Shown here: one piece after another, positions 1-9,139 of the stretch | How positions within the stretch are numbered: the stretch's first letter is position 1 | Layout of the letters: the number at the start of each line of letters is the position of its first letter | NCBI GenBank assembly: GCA_005800405.1 | Contig: SYFN01000247.1 | Coordinates: 1-9,139 of the forward strand | Length of the DNA: 9,139 nt | Reading direction: 5' to 3' | Source: Burkholderiales bacterium | Lineage (GTDB): Bacteria > Pseudomonadota > Gammaproteobacteria > Burkholderiales > Burkholderiaceae_D | Made by a program: the position numbers and the translations under genes | Notes under the pieces: model-generated | The model's input: only the letters and a program-made list of their open reading frames with translations | What the model was told of the DNA's origin: nothing | Databases searched by the model: none

Positions 1-390
1 CACGTAGGAGGGCATGAGCACCACGTTCTTGCCGATGAAGCTGCCACGACGCGCAACCGCAGGTGGCACGACACGGAAGCCGCCTTTGGCGAAGTCATCC
101 GCGGTGTAATTGGCGAATTTGGTGGGTACCTTGTCGTAGAACTGCATGCCATTGCCGCCGGGGATGGGAAGATTGTCTTCGAGACGGAAAGACAGGAGTA
201 CGGCTTTTTTCACCCACTGGTTCACAACCCACTGGCCGCTGTCTTTTTGAGCGACGCGCAGTGTTCCCAGATTGAGCTGTTCGAGCACCGAGGCGACTGC
301 ATCGCGCACATCAGCGGGGGCGGATTTTGGTGAAAAATTCGCGCGTTCTTCCCAGGCGTTGTCGATCAGATCTTGTAATGATTGGCTCAT
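1..390 (-). CDS. dapD: 2,3,4,5-tetrahydropyridine-2,6-dicarboxylate N-succinyltransferase (N-terminal 130 residues; cut by window edge)
   Basis: DapD transfers succinyl from succinyl-CoA to tetrahydrodipicolinate in the succinylase branch of the DAP/lysine pathway, in the cytoplasm. The minus strand from the ATG at 390 reads [19 protein letters not shown] and stays open to the window edge. Recognisable stretches are the all-helical N-terminal region (to about residue 50), [18 protein letters not shown] (about 53-70), and [20 protein letters not shown] just before the left-handed beta-helix of hexapeptide repeats, which lies outside the window. The family is about 270 residues, so roughly the first half is present. 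The ATG lies 30 nt downstream of the dapC stop, so the two are probably cotranscribed. The Shine-Dalgarno is weak (AAAGA about 10 nt upstream). No frame defects are seen. The family assignment is confident. Confidence 0.96.
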   Translation of the reverse strand, partial: MSQSLQDLIDNAWEERANFSPKSAPADVRDAVASVLEQLNLGTLRVAQKDSGQWVVNQWVKKAVLLSFRLEDNLPIPGGNGMQFYDKVPTKFANYTADDFAKGGFRVVPPAVARRGSFIGKNVVLMPSYV

Positions 391-420
391 GGTGTGATTT
401 CTTTAAACAGAGATAAAAAA

Positions 421-1626
421 TCAGGTAGACGCGAGTTTGCGCGTGAATTCAACGATACGCTGTGCTGCTTCGAGACATTCGTCGACTTCAGCGACCAGCG
501 CCATGCGAATGCGATTGGCGCCGGGGTTGATGCCGTGTGCCTCACGGGCGACATAACTTCCTGGCAAAACCGTCACATTATATTCGGCGTACAGACGCCT
601 CGCGAATTCGGTATCGGTGATGGAGGTGAGCTTGTCGACCTTCGCCCAAAGGTAAAAGCCGGCATCGGGTAGCGAGACATCCAGCACGTCGGCGAGCATG
701 GGTGTGATCTGATTGAATTTGGCGATGTACTTTGCGCGGTTTTCTTCGACGTGCGTTTCATCTTTCCATGCAGCGATCGATGCCGCCTGGATCGATGGGC
801 TCATGGCGCTGCCGTGGTAGGTGCGATAGAGCAGAAATTTTTGCAAAATGCCCGCATCGCCGGCGACGAAGCCTGAACGCATGCCAGGTACGTTCGAGCG
901 CTTGGACAGGCTGGAGAACGCCAGCAGGCGGTCGTATTTACGTCCCAGTTTGTGCGCAGCTTCGAGAGCGCCAAGTGGTCTTTGGCTGCCAAAATAAATT
1001 TCGGAATAGCACTCGTCGGCCGCAATGACAAAGCCGTGTTTGTCCGAGAGTGCGAATAATTCTTTCCAGTCATCCAGCGTCAGCACGGCGCCCGTGGGGT
1101 TGCCCGGCGTGCAGATGAACAGCAACTGTACACGTGGCCAGATGTCGGCGGGTACCGTGGAAAAATCGGGTGCGAAATTGCGCGCGGGGTCTGAGTTAAC
1201 GAAATAAGGCTCAGCCCCTGCCAAAAGTGCTGCGCCTTCGTAGATTTGGTAAAACGGGTTGGGGCAAACCACGACTGCTTCGGCATAGGGATCGATGACT
1301 GCCTGTGCAATGGCAAACAGAGCCTCGCGCGAACCATTGATGGGCAAGACTTCACAGCCCGGATCGAGTCGAGGCAGGCGGTAGCGCTGCTCCAGCCAGC
1401 CGCAGATGGTGGCGCGCAAGGCATCGCTGCCGGCGGTGGTGGGGTAACTGGCCAGTCCCGACAAATGGTCGGCGAGAGCTTTCTGGATAAAAGGCGGTGT
1501 GGGATGCTTGGGCTCGCCGATGCCCAGACTGATGGACCGGTAGCTCCGCTCAGGGGTCGCGTCGGCAAACAAGCGCCGAAGTTTTTCAAAAGGATAAGCC
1601 TGCAGTTTTTCTAGTAGCGGATTCAC
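421..1626 (-). CDS. dapC: Succinyldiaminopimelate (N-succinyl-LL-DAP) aminotransferase, PLP-dependent
   Basis: This is a fold-type I PLP aminotransferase, read as DapC, which converts N-succinyl-2-amino-6-ketopimelate to N-succinyl-LL-DAP with glutamate as amino donor. From the GTG at 1626 it has 401 residues, a normal DapC length. It begins VNPLLEKLQAYPFEKLR, the usual DapC N-terminus. Visible motifs are GIGEPKHPTP near residue 35, CTPGNPTGAVL near 173-183, AADECYSEIYF near 203-213, SSLSKRSNVPG with the Schiff-base lysine at about 242, and a C-terminal NRIRMAL with the substrate carboxylate-binding arginine. The frame is open back to an ATG at 1704, giving 427 residues. However, a TATAAT at 1688-1693 lies inside that extension, and the extra residues (IIRRRRNLASHPP) look non-coding, so GTG 1626 is preferred. 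No clear Shine-Dalgarno precedes GTG 1626. Adjacency to dapD supports DapC over other class I aminotransferases. Confidence 0.93.
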   Translation of the reverse strand: MNPLLEKLQAYPFEKLRRLFADATPERSYRSISLGIGEPKHPTPPFIQKALADHLSGLASYPTTAGSDALRATICGWLEQRYRLPRLDPGCEVLPINGSREALFAIAQAVIDPYAEAVVVCPNPFYQIYEGAALLAGAEPYFVNSDPARNFAPDFSTVPADIWPRVQLLFICTPGNPTGAVLTLDDWKELFALSDKHGFVIAADECYSEIYFGSQRPLGALEAAHKLGRKYDRLLAFSSLSKRSNVPGMRSGFVAGDAGILQKFLLYRTYHGSAMSPSIQAASIAAWKDETHVEENRAKYIAKFNQITPMLADVLDVSLPDAGFYLWAKVDKLTSITDTEFARRLYAEYNVTVLPGSYVAREAHGINPGANRIRMALVAEVDECLEAAQRIVEFTRKLAST

Positions 1627-1687
1627 GGGTAGCAGCAGGTGTTGGCGTGTCTCAGGCGGGTGGGAAGCGAGGTTACGTCGCCGCCGG

Positions 1688-1693
1688 ATTATA
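1688..1693 (-). promoter_or_regulatory. Probable -10 element of the dapC-dapD promoter
   Basis: The minus strand carries a perfect TATAAT 62 bp upstream of the GTG proposed as the dapC start. The -35 region about 17 bp further upstream (around 1711-1716, ACACAA) is a poor match to TTGACA. A transcript would start near 1681 and leave a leader of about 55 nt. This placement also argues against translation from the ATG at 1704, which would lie upstream of the transcription start. Seen in sequence; the promoter function is inferred. Confidence 0.5.
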
Positions 1694-1722
1694 CCTGTGC
1701 GCATCTTTTATTGTGTTGGGCT

Positions 1723-1739
1723 CTCGGATTGCCTCCGAG
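1723..1739. repeat. 17-bp inverted repeat midway between the divergent dapC and smc promoters
   Basis: CTCGGA and TCCGAG form a perfect 6-bp inverted repeat around the 5-nt spacer TTGCC. Its centre (1731) is about 50 bp upstream of both predicted start sites (dapC near 1681, smc near 1779), a place where a shared regulator could bind. It could equally be a chance small hairpin. No known operator consensus is recognised. Confidence 0.35.
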
Positions 1740-1763
1740 TGCTCAGTTTGGGTGCCTGCCGGA

Positions 1764-1772
1764 TGATATGAT
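1764..1772 (+). promoter_or_regulatory. Probable extended -10 promoter of smc
   Basis: TGATATGAT matches the extended -10 pattern TGnTATAAT with one change in the hexamer (TATGAT). No good -35 is seen 16-18 bp upstream (around 1743-1750, TCAGTTTG), which is typical of promoters that depend on an extended -10. The transcript would start near 1779 and have a leader of about 67 nt before the smc GTG. Function is inferred from the match and its position. Confidence 0.5.
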
Positions 1773-1792
1773 TGCGCGATTCTTAAAAAGGG

Positions 1793-1824
1793 CCGGACGG
1801 CAGCTCGTCCGGTTTATCGTTTTT
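1793..1824 (+). terminator. Terminator-like hairpin in the smc 5' leader
   Basis: CCGGACG (1793-1799) and CGTCCGG (1806-1812) pair perfectly over 7 bp around the 6-nt loop GCAGCT. TTTATCGTTTTT (1813-1824) follows, and an A-rich run precedes the stem (AAAAAGG, 1786-1792), which could extend pairing. This looks like a weak intrinsic terminator or attenuator. No gene on the plus strand ends just upstream, so it would act on transcripts from the predicted smc promoter or on read-through from further left. The T run is interrupted by ATCG, so termination efficiency is uncertain. Confidence 0.45.
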
Positions 1825-1845
1825 AACGACTGAAAAGTTCATAAC

Positions 1846-4800
1846 GTGCGGTTAACTTCTTTAAAACTTTCCGGATTCAAGTCCTTCGTCGATCCCACCA
1901 ACTTTCAGGTACCCGGCCAGCTGGTCGGCGTTGTGGGTCCTAATGGTTGTGGCAAATCTAACATCATTGACGCGGTGCGCTGGGTATTGGGGGAATCCAA
2001 AGCCTCGGAATTGCGCGGCGAATCGATGCAGGACGTCATTTTCAATGGAACGACCAGCCGCAAGCCAGCGGGCCGCGCTTCGGTCGAGCTGTTGTTTGAC
2101 AACAGCTTGGGCAAGGCAGCCGGTCAATGGAGCAGCTTCGCTGAAATTTCCGTCAAGCGCACACTCACGCGTGACGGCACATCCACTTATTACATCAATA
2201 ATCAGGCAGTACGCCGCCGCGATGTGCAGGATATTTTCCTCGGCACCGGACTGGGGCCACGCGCCTACGCCATTATTGGGCAGGGCATGATCTCGCGCAT
2301 CATCGAAGCGCGTCCGGAAGATCTGCGTATTTTTCTCGAAGAGGCCGCGGGTGTGTCCAAGTACAAGGAACGCCGCCGCGAAACTGAAAACCGCCTCCAG
2401 GACACGCGCGAGAATTTACAGCGTGTCGAAGACATTCTTCGCGAACTCAATGCCAATCTCGAAAAACTGCAATCACAGGCAGAAGTAGTCCAGAAGTTTC
2501 ATGAGCTGCAGTCAGACCAGATCGAAAAACAAAAACTGCTGTGGCTATTGCGCAAGAATGAGGCCAAGGCCGAGCAGGAAAAATTCACGCGCGATATTCA
2601 CAAGGCGCAAACCGAGCTCGAGGAGCAAACCTCCCGGCTGCGCCACATCGAGACCGAGCTGGAGCACATGCGCCAGGCACATTATGCTGCGGGTGACCGC
2701 ATGCATCAGGCGCAGGGTGCGCTCTATCAGACCAACTCCGAAATCGGGAGTCTGGAAGCGCAGATCAAGTTTGTGATCGAGTCGCGCTCGCGACTTCAGA
2801 CCCAGCTTAATTCGCTGTCGGCGCAACGCGACCAGTGGCAGCGCCAGAGCACCCAATTCGAGGACGAGCTCGCCCAGGCTGATACCGACTTGCAAATGCA
2901 CGCAGAGCGAGTGGCGGCAGCGCAGCAGGCGGCGCAAGCAAAACAGGAGGCCATGCCCGAGATTGAAGAGAGCTGGCGCGCGGCGCAGCTGGCGAGTACC
3001 GAATCACGTTCGCGCATCATGCAGGTGCAGCAGCGCATTGAGCTCGAATCTGCCCATCAACGCAACGCATCCAACATTCTGGCCGGTCTTACGCAGCGTC
3101 GCGAGCGGCTGATGCAAGAAAAAAACATGCTCGCCCCCCCAGATACAGCGCAGTTATCAGCGCTGAGATCCCAGGTGGAGGAGAAAGATGCGCAACTCAA
3201 CGCGGCGCGTGACGCACTGCATACCGCGCGCGGTATGCAACCGCAACTCGAGCAGCAGCGTCGTGTTTCGCAGGAAGCCGTCAACTCCGAAAATTCAAGT
3301 CACGCGCAGCTTGAAGCACGACTGAACTCGCTCAGACAGCTGCAGGAGAATGTACAAACCGAGGGGAAGGTTGCGCCATGGCTTGAAAAGCATGAGCTGG
3401 GTAAATTGCCTCGCTTGTGGCAAAAGCTTTCCATTGAATCTGGCTGGGAAAATGCACTGGAGTCGGTGCTGCGCGAACGCACCGGCGCGCTCGAGGTATC
3501 GAACCTCGACTGGGCCAAAGCGTTTTTCAGCGATGCGCCACCGGCTAAGCTGTCTTTGTTCTCGCTATCCGGCACTGCCACAGCCGATGAGGCGCCTGCT
3601 GCTGGTCTCAAGCCGTTGTTGTCCTTGTTGCAGATGAATGATCCAGGTCTGCGTGCATTGATGCAGGACTGGCTGCACCATGTGTATGTGGCCGAAGATG
3701 CGGCGACCGCATTGGCCGAGCGCGCCAGGCTGCCGGCGGGGGCTTGCCTGGTCACGCACCAGGGACACCTGATCAGCCGTCTCGCGGTACGTTTCTATGC
3801 TGCTAATTCCGAACAGGATGGCATGCTGGCGCGTCAGCAGGAAATCGATAATCTCGTGCGTCAGGTACGTGCGCAGCAACTGCTTGCCGATGAGGCGCGT
3901 CAGCGTTCGGTGCAGGCAGACGCCGCGCTCACGCAAGGCTTGCAGCGCATCGAAACGCTCACCCGCGAAGTTGACGAATTAACGCAGGCGCTGCACAGCT
4001 TGCAAATTGATCTCTTACGGCAGAGTGAAGTGCAGGAGCGATTCAGCCAGCGCAGCACTCTGATTGCAGGCGACCTCGCTGAGATTGATATGCAAGAGGC
4101 CGAGCAGCAACAGATCAAGGTCGAAGCAGAGAATGCCCTTGAGGCGCTGGATGTCGAGCTGGGTCAGGTGCAGGAAACCCATGAAGATGGTCAGACCATC
4201 TATCTCGAGCGTGAGCAAATTTTGAACCAGGCGCGTGAGGCACTGCGCGAGCTGGAACTGGCTGCGCAGCAGGCTGAATTTGCGCAGCGCTCGCACGAAA
4301 ATCGTATCGAAGAACTCAAGCGCAATATTTCGACGGCGCTGGAGCAATCTGCGCAATTGTTTGCGAGTATGGAGCAAGGCCAGCTTGAGCTGGAGTCGCT
4401 GGATGACCAGACTGCGCAGGCCGGGCTGCAATCCTTGCTCGAGCGACGCAGCGAGCAGGAAGTCGTGCTGGCCAACGCGCGTCACGAGCTGGATCAGCTC
4501 ACGCAGCGCCTGCGTGGGCAGGACGAGGCTAAGCTGGCTGCCGATCGCGCGTTGCAGCCCACGCGCGATCGTATCGTCGAGTTGCAGCTTAAAGAACAGG
4601 CCGCGCGACTCAACCAGGAGCAATACGCGCAGCAGCTCGCTGATGCCGAGGCGGATGAGTCTGCTCTGTCAGAGAAGCTCACCGACGATATGCGAGCGTC
4701 CTATCTGCAAGGTGAGGTAACGCGCCTGAACAATGCAATTTCCGCGTTGGGTCCCGTGAACCTGGCAGCGCTGGACGAGCTTGCGCAGGCCAGCGAACGT

Positions 4801-5379
4801 AAAAATTTCCTTGACGCGCAAAACGCCGACCTGACCGAGGCGATTACGACACTCGAAGATGCGATTCAGAAGATCGATATCGAAACTCGCGACCTGCTGC
4901 AAGATACTTTCGACAAGGTTAACCATCACTTTGGTCAGTTGTTCCCTGAGCTTTTCGGTGGCGGTAATGCCAAGCTGGTGATGACGGGCGAGGAAATTCT
5001 GGATTCAGGCGTACAGGTGATGGCGCAGCCACCTGGCAAGAAGAATGCGACGATTCATCTGCTATCCGGCGGGGAGAAGGCGCTGACTGCGACGGCGCTG
5101 GTCTTTTCCATCTTCCAGCTGAACCCCGCACCGTTCTGCCTTCTCGATGAGGTGGAGGCGCCGCTGGATGATTCGAACACTGAGCGCTTCTGCACGATGG
5201 TCAAGCGGATGGCGGCTCAAACGCAGTTCCTGTTTATTTCGCATAACAAGATTGCGATGGAAATGGCGCAGCAACTGATTGGGGTAACGATGCAAGAGCA
5301 GGGTGTCTCTCGCATTGTGGCGGTGGACATGACAACGGCCAGCAGTCTGAACGCCGAGGCTGAGGCTGCCTGCGCTTGA
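1846..5379 (+). CDS. smc: Chromosome segregation ATPase SMC
   Basis: This is the structural maintenance of chromosomes protein, the ATPase core of the condensin-like SMC-ScpAB complex that compacts and segregates the nucleoid. The GTG start at 1846 is decided by an in-frame TGA at 1831-1833 and by the canonical N-terminus MRLTSLKLSGFKSFVDPTNF. Domains in order are: N-terminal head with Walker A GPNGCGKS (31-38) and Q-loop glutamine at about 146 (GQGMISRI); a long coiled coil (about 165-505); a globular hinge (about 506-660); a returning coiled coil (about 660-1010, with a head-proximal ALGPVN at 967-972); and a C-terminal head with ABC signature LSGGEK (1073-1078) and Walker B CLLDE ending at the catalytic glutamate 1102, followed by a D-loop. 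At 1177 residues it is a normal length. The Shine-Dalgarno is weak (GAAAAG, 1832-1837). It is probably transcribed from the promoter near 1767 through the leader hairpin. It is intact. Confidence 0.98.
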   Translation: MRLTSLKLSGFKSFVDPTNFQVPGQLVGVVGPNGCGKSNIIDAVRWVLGESKASELRGESMQDVIFNGTTSRKPAGRASVELLFDNSLGKAAGQWSSFAEISVKRTLTRDGTSTYYINNQAVRRRDVQDIFLGTGLGPRAYAIIGQGMISRIIEARPEDLRIFLEEAAGVSKYKERRRETENRLQDTRENLQRVEDILRELNANLEKLQSQAEVVQKFHELQSDQIEKQKLLWLLRKNEAKAEQEKFTRDIHKAQTELEEQTSRLRHIETELEHMRQAHYAAGDRMHQAQGALYQTNSEIGSLEAQIKFVIESRSRLQTQLNSLSAQRDQWQRQSTQFEDELAQADTDLQMHAERVAAAQQAAQAKQEAMPEIEESWRAAQLASTESRSRIMQVQQRIELESAHQRNASNILAGLTQRRERLMQEKNMLAPPDTAQLSALRSQVEEKDAQLNAARDALHTARGMQPQLEQQRRVSQEAVNSENSSHAQLEARLNSLRQLQENVQTEGKVAPWLEKHELGKLPRLWQKLSIESGWENALESVLRERTGALEVSNLDWAKAFFSDAPPAKLSLFSLSGTATADEAPAAGLKPLLSLLQMNDPGLRALMQDWLHHVYVAEDAATALAERARLPAGACLVTHQGHLISRLAVRFYAANSEQDGMLARQQEIDNLVRQVRAQQLLADEARQRSVQADAALTQGLQRIETLTREVDELTQALHSLQIDLLRQSEVQERFSQRSTLIAGDLAEIDMQEAEQQQIKVEAENALEALDVELGQVQETHEDGQTIYLEREQILNQAREALRELELAAQQAEFAQRSHENRIEELKRNISTALEQSAQLFASMEQGQLELESLDDQTAQAGLQSLLERRSEQEVVLANARHELDQLTQRLRGQDEAKLAADRALQPTRDRIVELQLKEQAARLNQEQYAQQLADAEADESALSEKLTDDMRASYLQGEVTRLNNAISALGPVNLAALDELAQASERKNFLDAQNADLTEAITTLEDAIQKIDIETRDLLQDTFDKVNHHFGQLFPELFGGGNAKLVMTGEEILDSGVQVMAQPPGKKNATIHLLSGGEKALTATALVFSIFQLNPAPFCLLDEVEAPLDDSNTERFCTMVKRMAAQTQFLFISHNKIAMEMAQQLIGVTMQEQGVSRIVAVDMTTASSLNAEAEAACA

Positions 5380-5392
5380 CCGTTGGGCAGAT

Positions 5393-5433
5393 GGGGTTGG
5401 CCGAGGCGCGATGGACGCACCTCATGCCGCCCC
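5393..5433. other. Imperfect 41-nt hairpin just downstream of smc
   Basis: The segments GGGG, GGC, GAGG and GCG (5393-5410) pair in order with CGC, CCTC, GCC and CCCC (5416-5433) around the loop ATGGA. This gives about 14 bp broken by small mismatches. It begins 13 nt after the smc stop. No T run follows on either strand, so it is not a classical intrinsic terminator. It could protect the smc mRNA 3' end or be a degenerate terminator. It also overlaps the end of the minus-strand remnant that ends at 5422. Stability was judged by eye only. Confidence 0.35.
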
Positions 5434-5544
5434 GGAACAGCCGCCTAGTACCAATGCTGAGCCGAACGTGCTATCGCAGCGCCTTTTTTGATAGTAGGCC
5501 TCGTTTTCTTCGGCCTCGCGTGCTAGGGTATTTTCCACGGCAGC
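5425..5544 (-). pseudogene. In-frame remnant downstream of the small ORF, separated from it by a single TAA
   Basis: Directly after the TAA (5545-5547) of the 38-codon ORF, the same frame stays open for 40 codons to a TGA at 5422-5424. Its first half reads ENTLAREAEENEAYYQKRR from the fourth codon, an acidic/aromatic helical stretch that looks like continuing protein. A change of CAA to TAA would join the two halves. The second half (CDSTFGSALVLGGCSGAA) is less convincing. A one-base shift at the A6 run (5484-5489) would instead give KGAAIARSAQHWY and a TAG. Both readings are inference; no homologue is recognised. Confidence 0.35.
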
Positions 5545-5661
5545 TTACATGAGGTAGTGTTCTTCGGCACGCCGGTACCACCAAAGTCGCAGTCGTCGGA
5601 TCAGGGGTTTCAGGGATGGCATGGCAAGCGCTTGCGGTTTGATTTCCGAGGTTTCAGCCAT
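5545..5661 (-). CDS. Small basic/aromatic protein of unknown function, 38 aa (possibly truncated)
   Basis: This short ORF was found by reading the gap between smc and zipA. The minus-strand ATG at 5661 is preceded by AAAGGA (5668-5673) with a 6-nt spacer, a good Shine-Dalgarno. Further upstream lies a TAAGAT -10 and an FNR/Anr-like site. The 38 residues start MAETSEIKPQALAMPSLKP and continue with an amphipathic basic segment, IRRLRLWWYRRAEEHYLM, rich in Arg and aromatic residues. There is no signal peptide and no clear membrane segment. The TAA stop may be a nonsense mutation, because the frame continues in protein-like fashion beyond it. It is convergent with smc and divergent from zipA. I do not recognise the family. 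Support comes from the translation and promoter signals, not homology, so it may be a small functional protein, a decaying gene or chance. Confidence 0.4.
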   Translation of the reverse strand: MAETSEIKPQALAMPSLKPLIRRLRLWWYRRAEEHYLM

Positions 5662-5697
5662 GGATAATCCTTTCTTGAGGGTTTGACTTGGTTTGTT

Positions 5698-5738
5698 ATC
5701 TTAATGACAAAACTTTGGTTGAAATTGATCATTGTCAA
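5698..5738 (-). promoter_or_regulatory. Candidate FNR/Anr-dependent class II promoter for the small minus-strand ORF
   Basis: On the minus strand, TTGACAATGATCAA (5738 to 5725) matches the FNR consensus TTGATnnnnATCAA at 9 of 10 defined bases. A -10-like TAAGAT (5703 to 5698) begins 21 bp downstream, against 22 bp for a class II FNR promoter with the site centred at -41.5. The implied start is near 5690-5691, giving a leader of about 30 nt that contains the Shine-Dalgarno of the small ORF. The plus strand shows no -10 at equivalent spacing (around 5761-5766, CGCGTT), so the site points at the small ORF and not at zipA. Regulator identity is inferred. Confidence 0.45.
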
Positions 5739-5877
5739 TAATGCGGACGGACAAGCTTATCGCGTTAACGGTGTTAGTTCGCTTAAAATGTTTCTTTAAT
5801 GAATATTTTTCAGATGAGTCTGCGAACATGCCCGGGTATAAGGCCGAAGGCCTGCGAGCCCTGCAGGAGCCCGTTCA
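5739..5877 (+). other. zipA upstream region: A/T-rich stretch, small hairpin and Shine-Dalgarno
   Basis: The A/T-rich part (about 5776-5811) includes TAAAAT (5784-5789) and GAATAT (5801-5806). Either could be a -10 for zipA, but neither has a convincing -35, so no promoter is assigned. AGGCC-GAA-GGCCT (5841-5853) is a perfect 5-bp hairpin with a GAA loop in the probable leader. AGGAG (5865-5869) sits 8 nt before the zipA ATG and supports that start. Nothing else is seen here. Confidence 0.4.

Positions 5878-9139
<3,262 letters not shown>

Noticed and set aside
2545..4623. Long antisense open frames within smc (for example 4015-4623 and 2545-2937, minus strand)
   Set aside because: They are shadows of the coiled-coil coding sequence, whose codon bias leaves the opposite strand open. 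They have no promoter or ribosome-binding signals and a low-complexity composition.
5497..5519. Direct repeat GGCCTCG twice, 9 bp apart, after smc
   Set aside because: It is only 7 bp long and is explained by repeated Glu-Ala codons in the minus-strand remnant. There is no flanking structure suggesting a mobile element or att site.
5732..5762. Possible plus-strand zipA promoter with TTGTCA as -35
   Set aside because: At 16-19 bp spacing only GCTTAT or TTATCG is available, poor matches to TATAAT. The TTGTCA belongs to the FNR-like palindrome.
5704..5799. Plus-strand 31-codon ORF in the gap upstream of zipA, starting MTKLWLKLIIVNNADG
   Set aside because: It has no Shine-Dalgarno, lies across the FNR-like site, and has no recognisable similarity. 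An ORF this short is expected by chance in an A/T-rich gap.

Overview
This is a housekeeping region of a proteobacterial chromosome, most likely a betaproteobacterium of the Burkholderiales or a close relative. The evidence is the gene order (dapD-dapC diverging from smc-zipA-ligA), an SMC protein instead of MukB, a ZipA-like FtsZ-binding protein directly upstream of an NAD-dependent DNA ligase, and a moderately GC-rich composition. No mobile element, CRISPR array, tRNA or rRNA is visible.

Layout. Positions 1-1626 carry two lysine/diaminopimelate genes on the minus strand: dapC (succinyl-DAP aminotransferase), then dapD (tetrahydrodipicolinate N-succinyltransferase), which runs off the left edge. 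Positions 1627-1845 form a divergent control region. It holds a TATAAT -10 for dapC, a 17-bp inverted repeat in the middle, an extended -10 for smc, and a strong hairpin followed by a T-rich run in the smc leader. smc fills 1846-5379. A gap of about 500 bp (5380-5877) follows. It holds an imperfect hairpin after smc and, on the minus strand, a short reading frame with a good Shine-Dalgarno and an FNR/Anr-like promoter. zipA (5878-6972), ligA (6972-9035) and galU (9032 to the right edge) then overlap by 1 and 4 nt and form a tightly coupled operon.

How the genes work together. dapC and dapD catalyse adjacent steps of the succinylase branch to meso-DAP and lysine, so they feed peptidoglycan and protein synthesis. 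smc, zipA and ligA serve chromosome organisation, Z-ring anchoring and DNA nick sealing. galU makes UDP-glucose for surface polysaccharides.

I found no undescribed multi-gene system. The part most worth a second look is 5422-5738: an FNR-type site at class II spacing from a -10, a good Shine-Dalgarno, and a 38-codon ORF whose frame stays open and protein-like beyond a single TAA. It looks like an oxygen-regulated small gene that is either truncated or decaying. Secondary points are the terminator-like hairpin in the smc leader and a LigA zinc finger with one extra residue.
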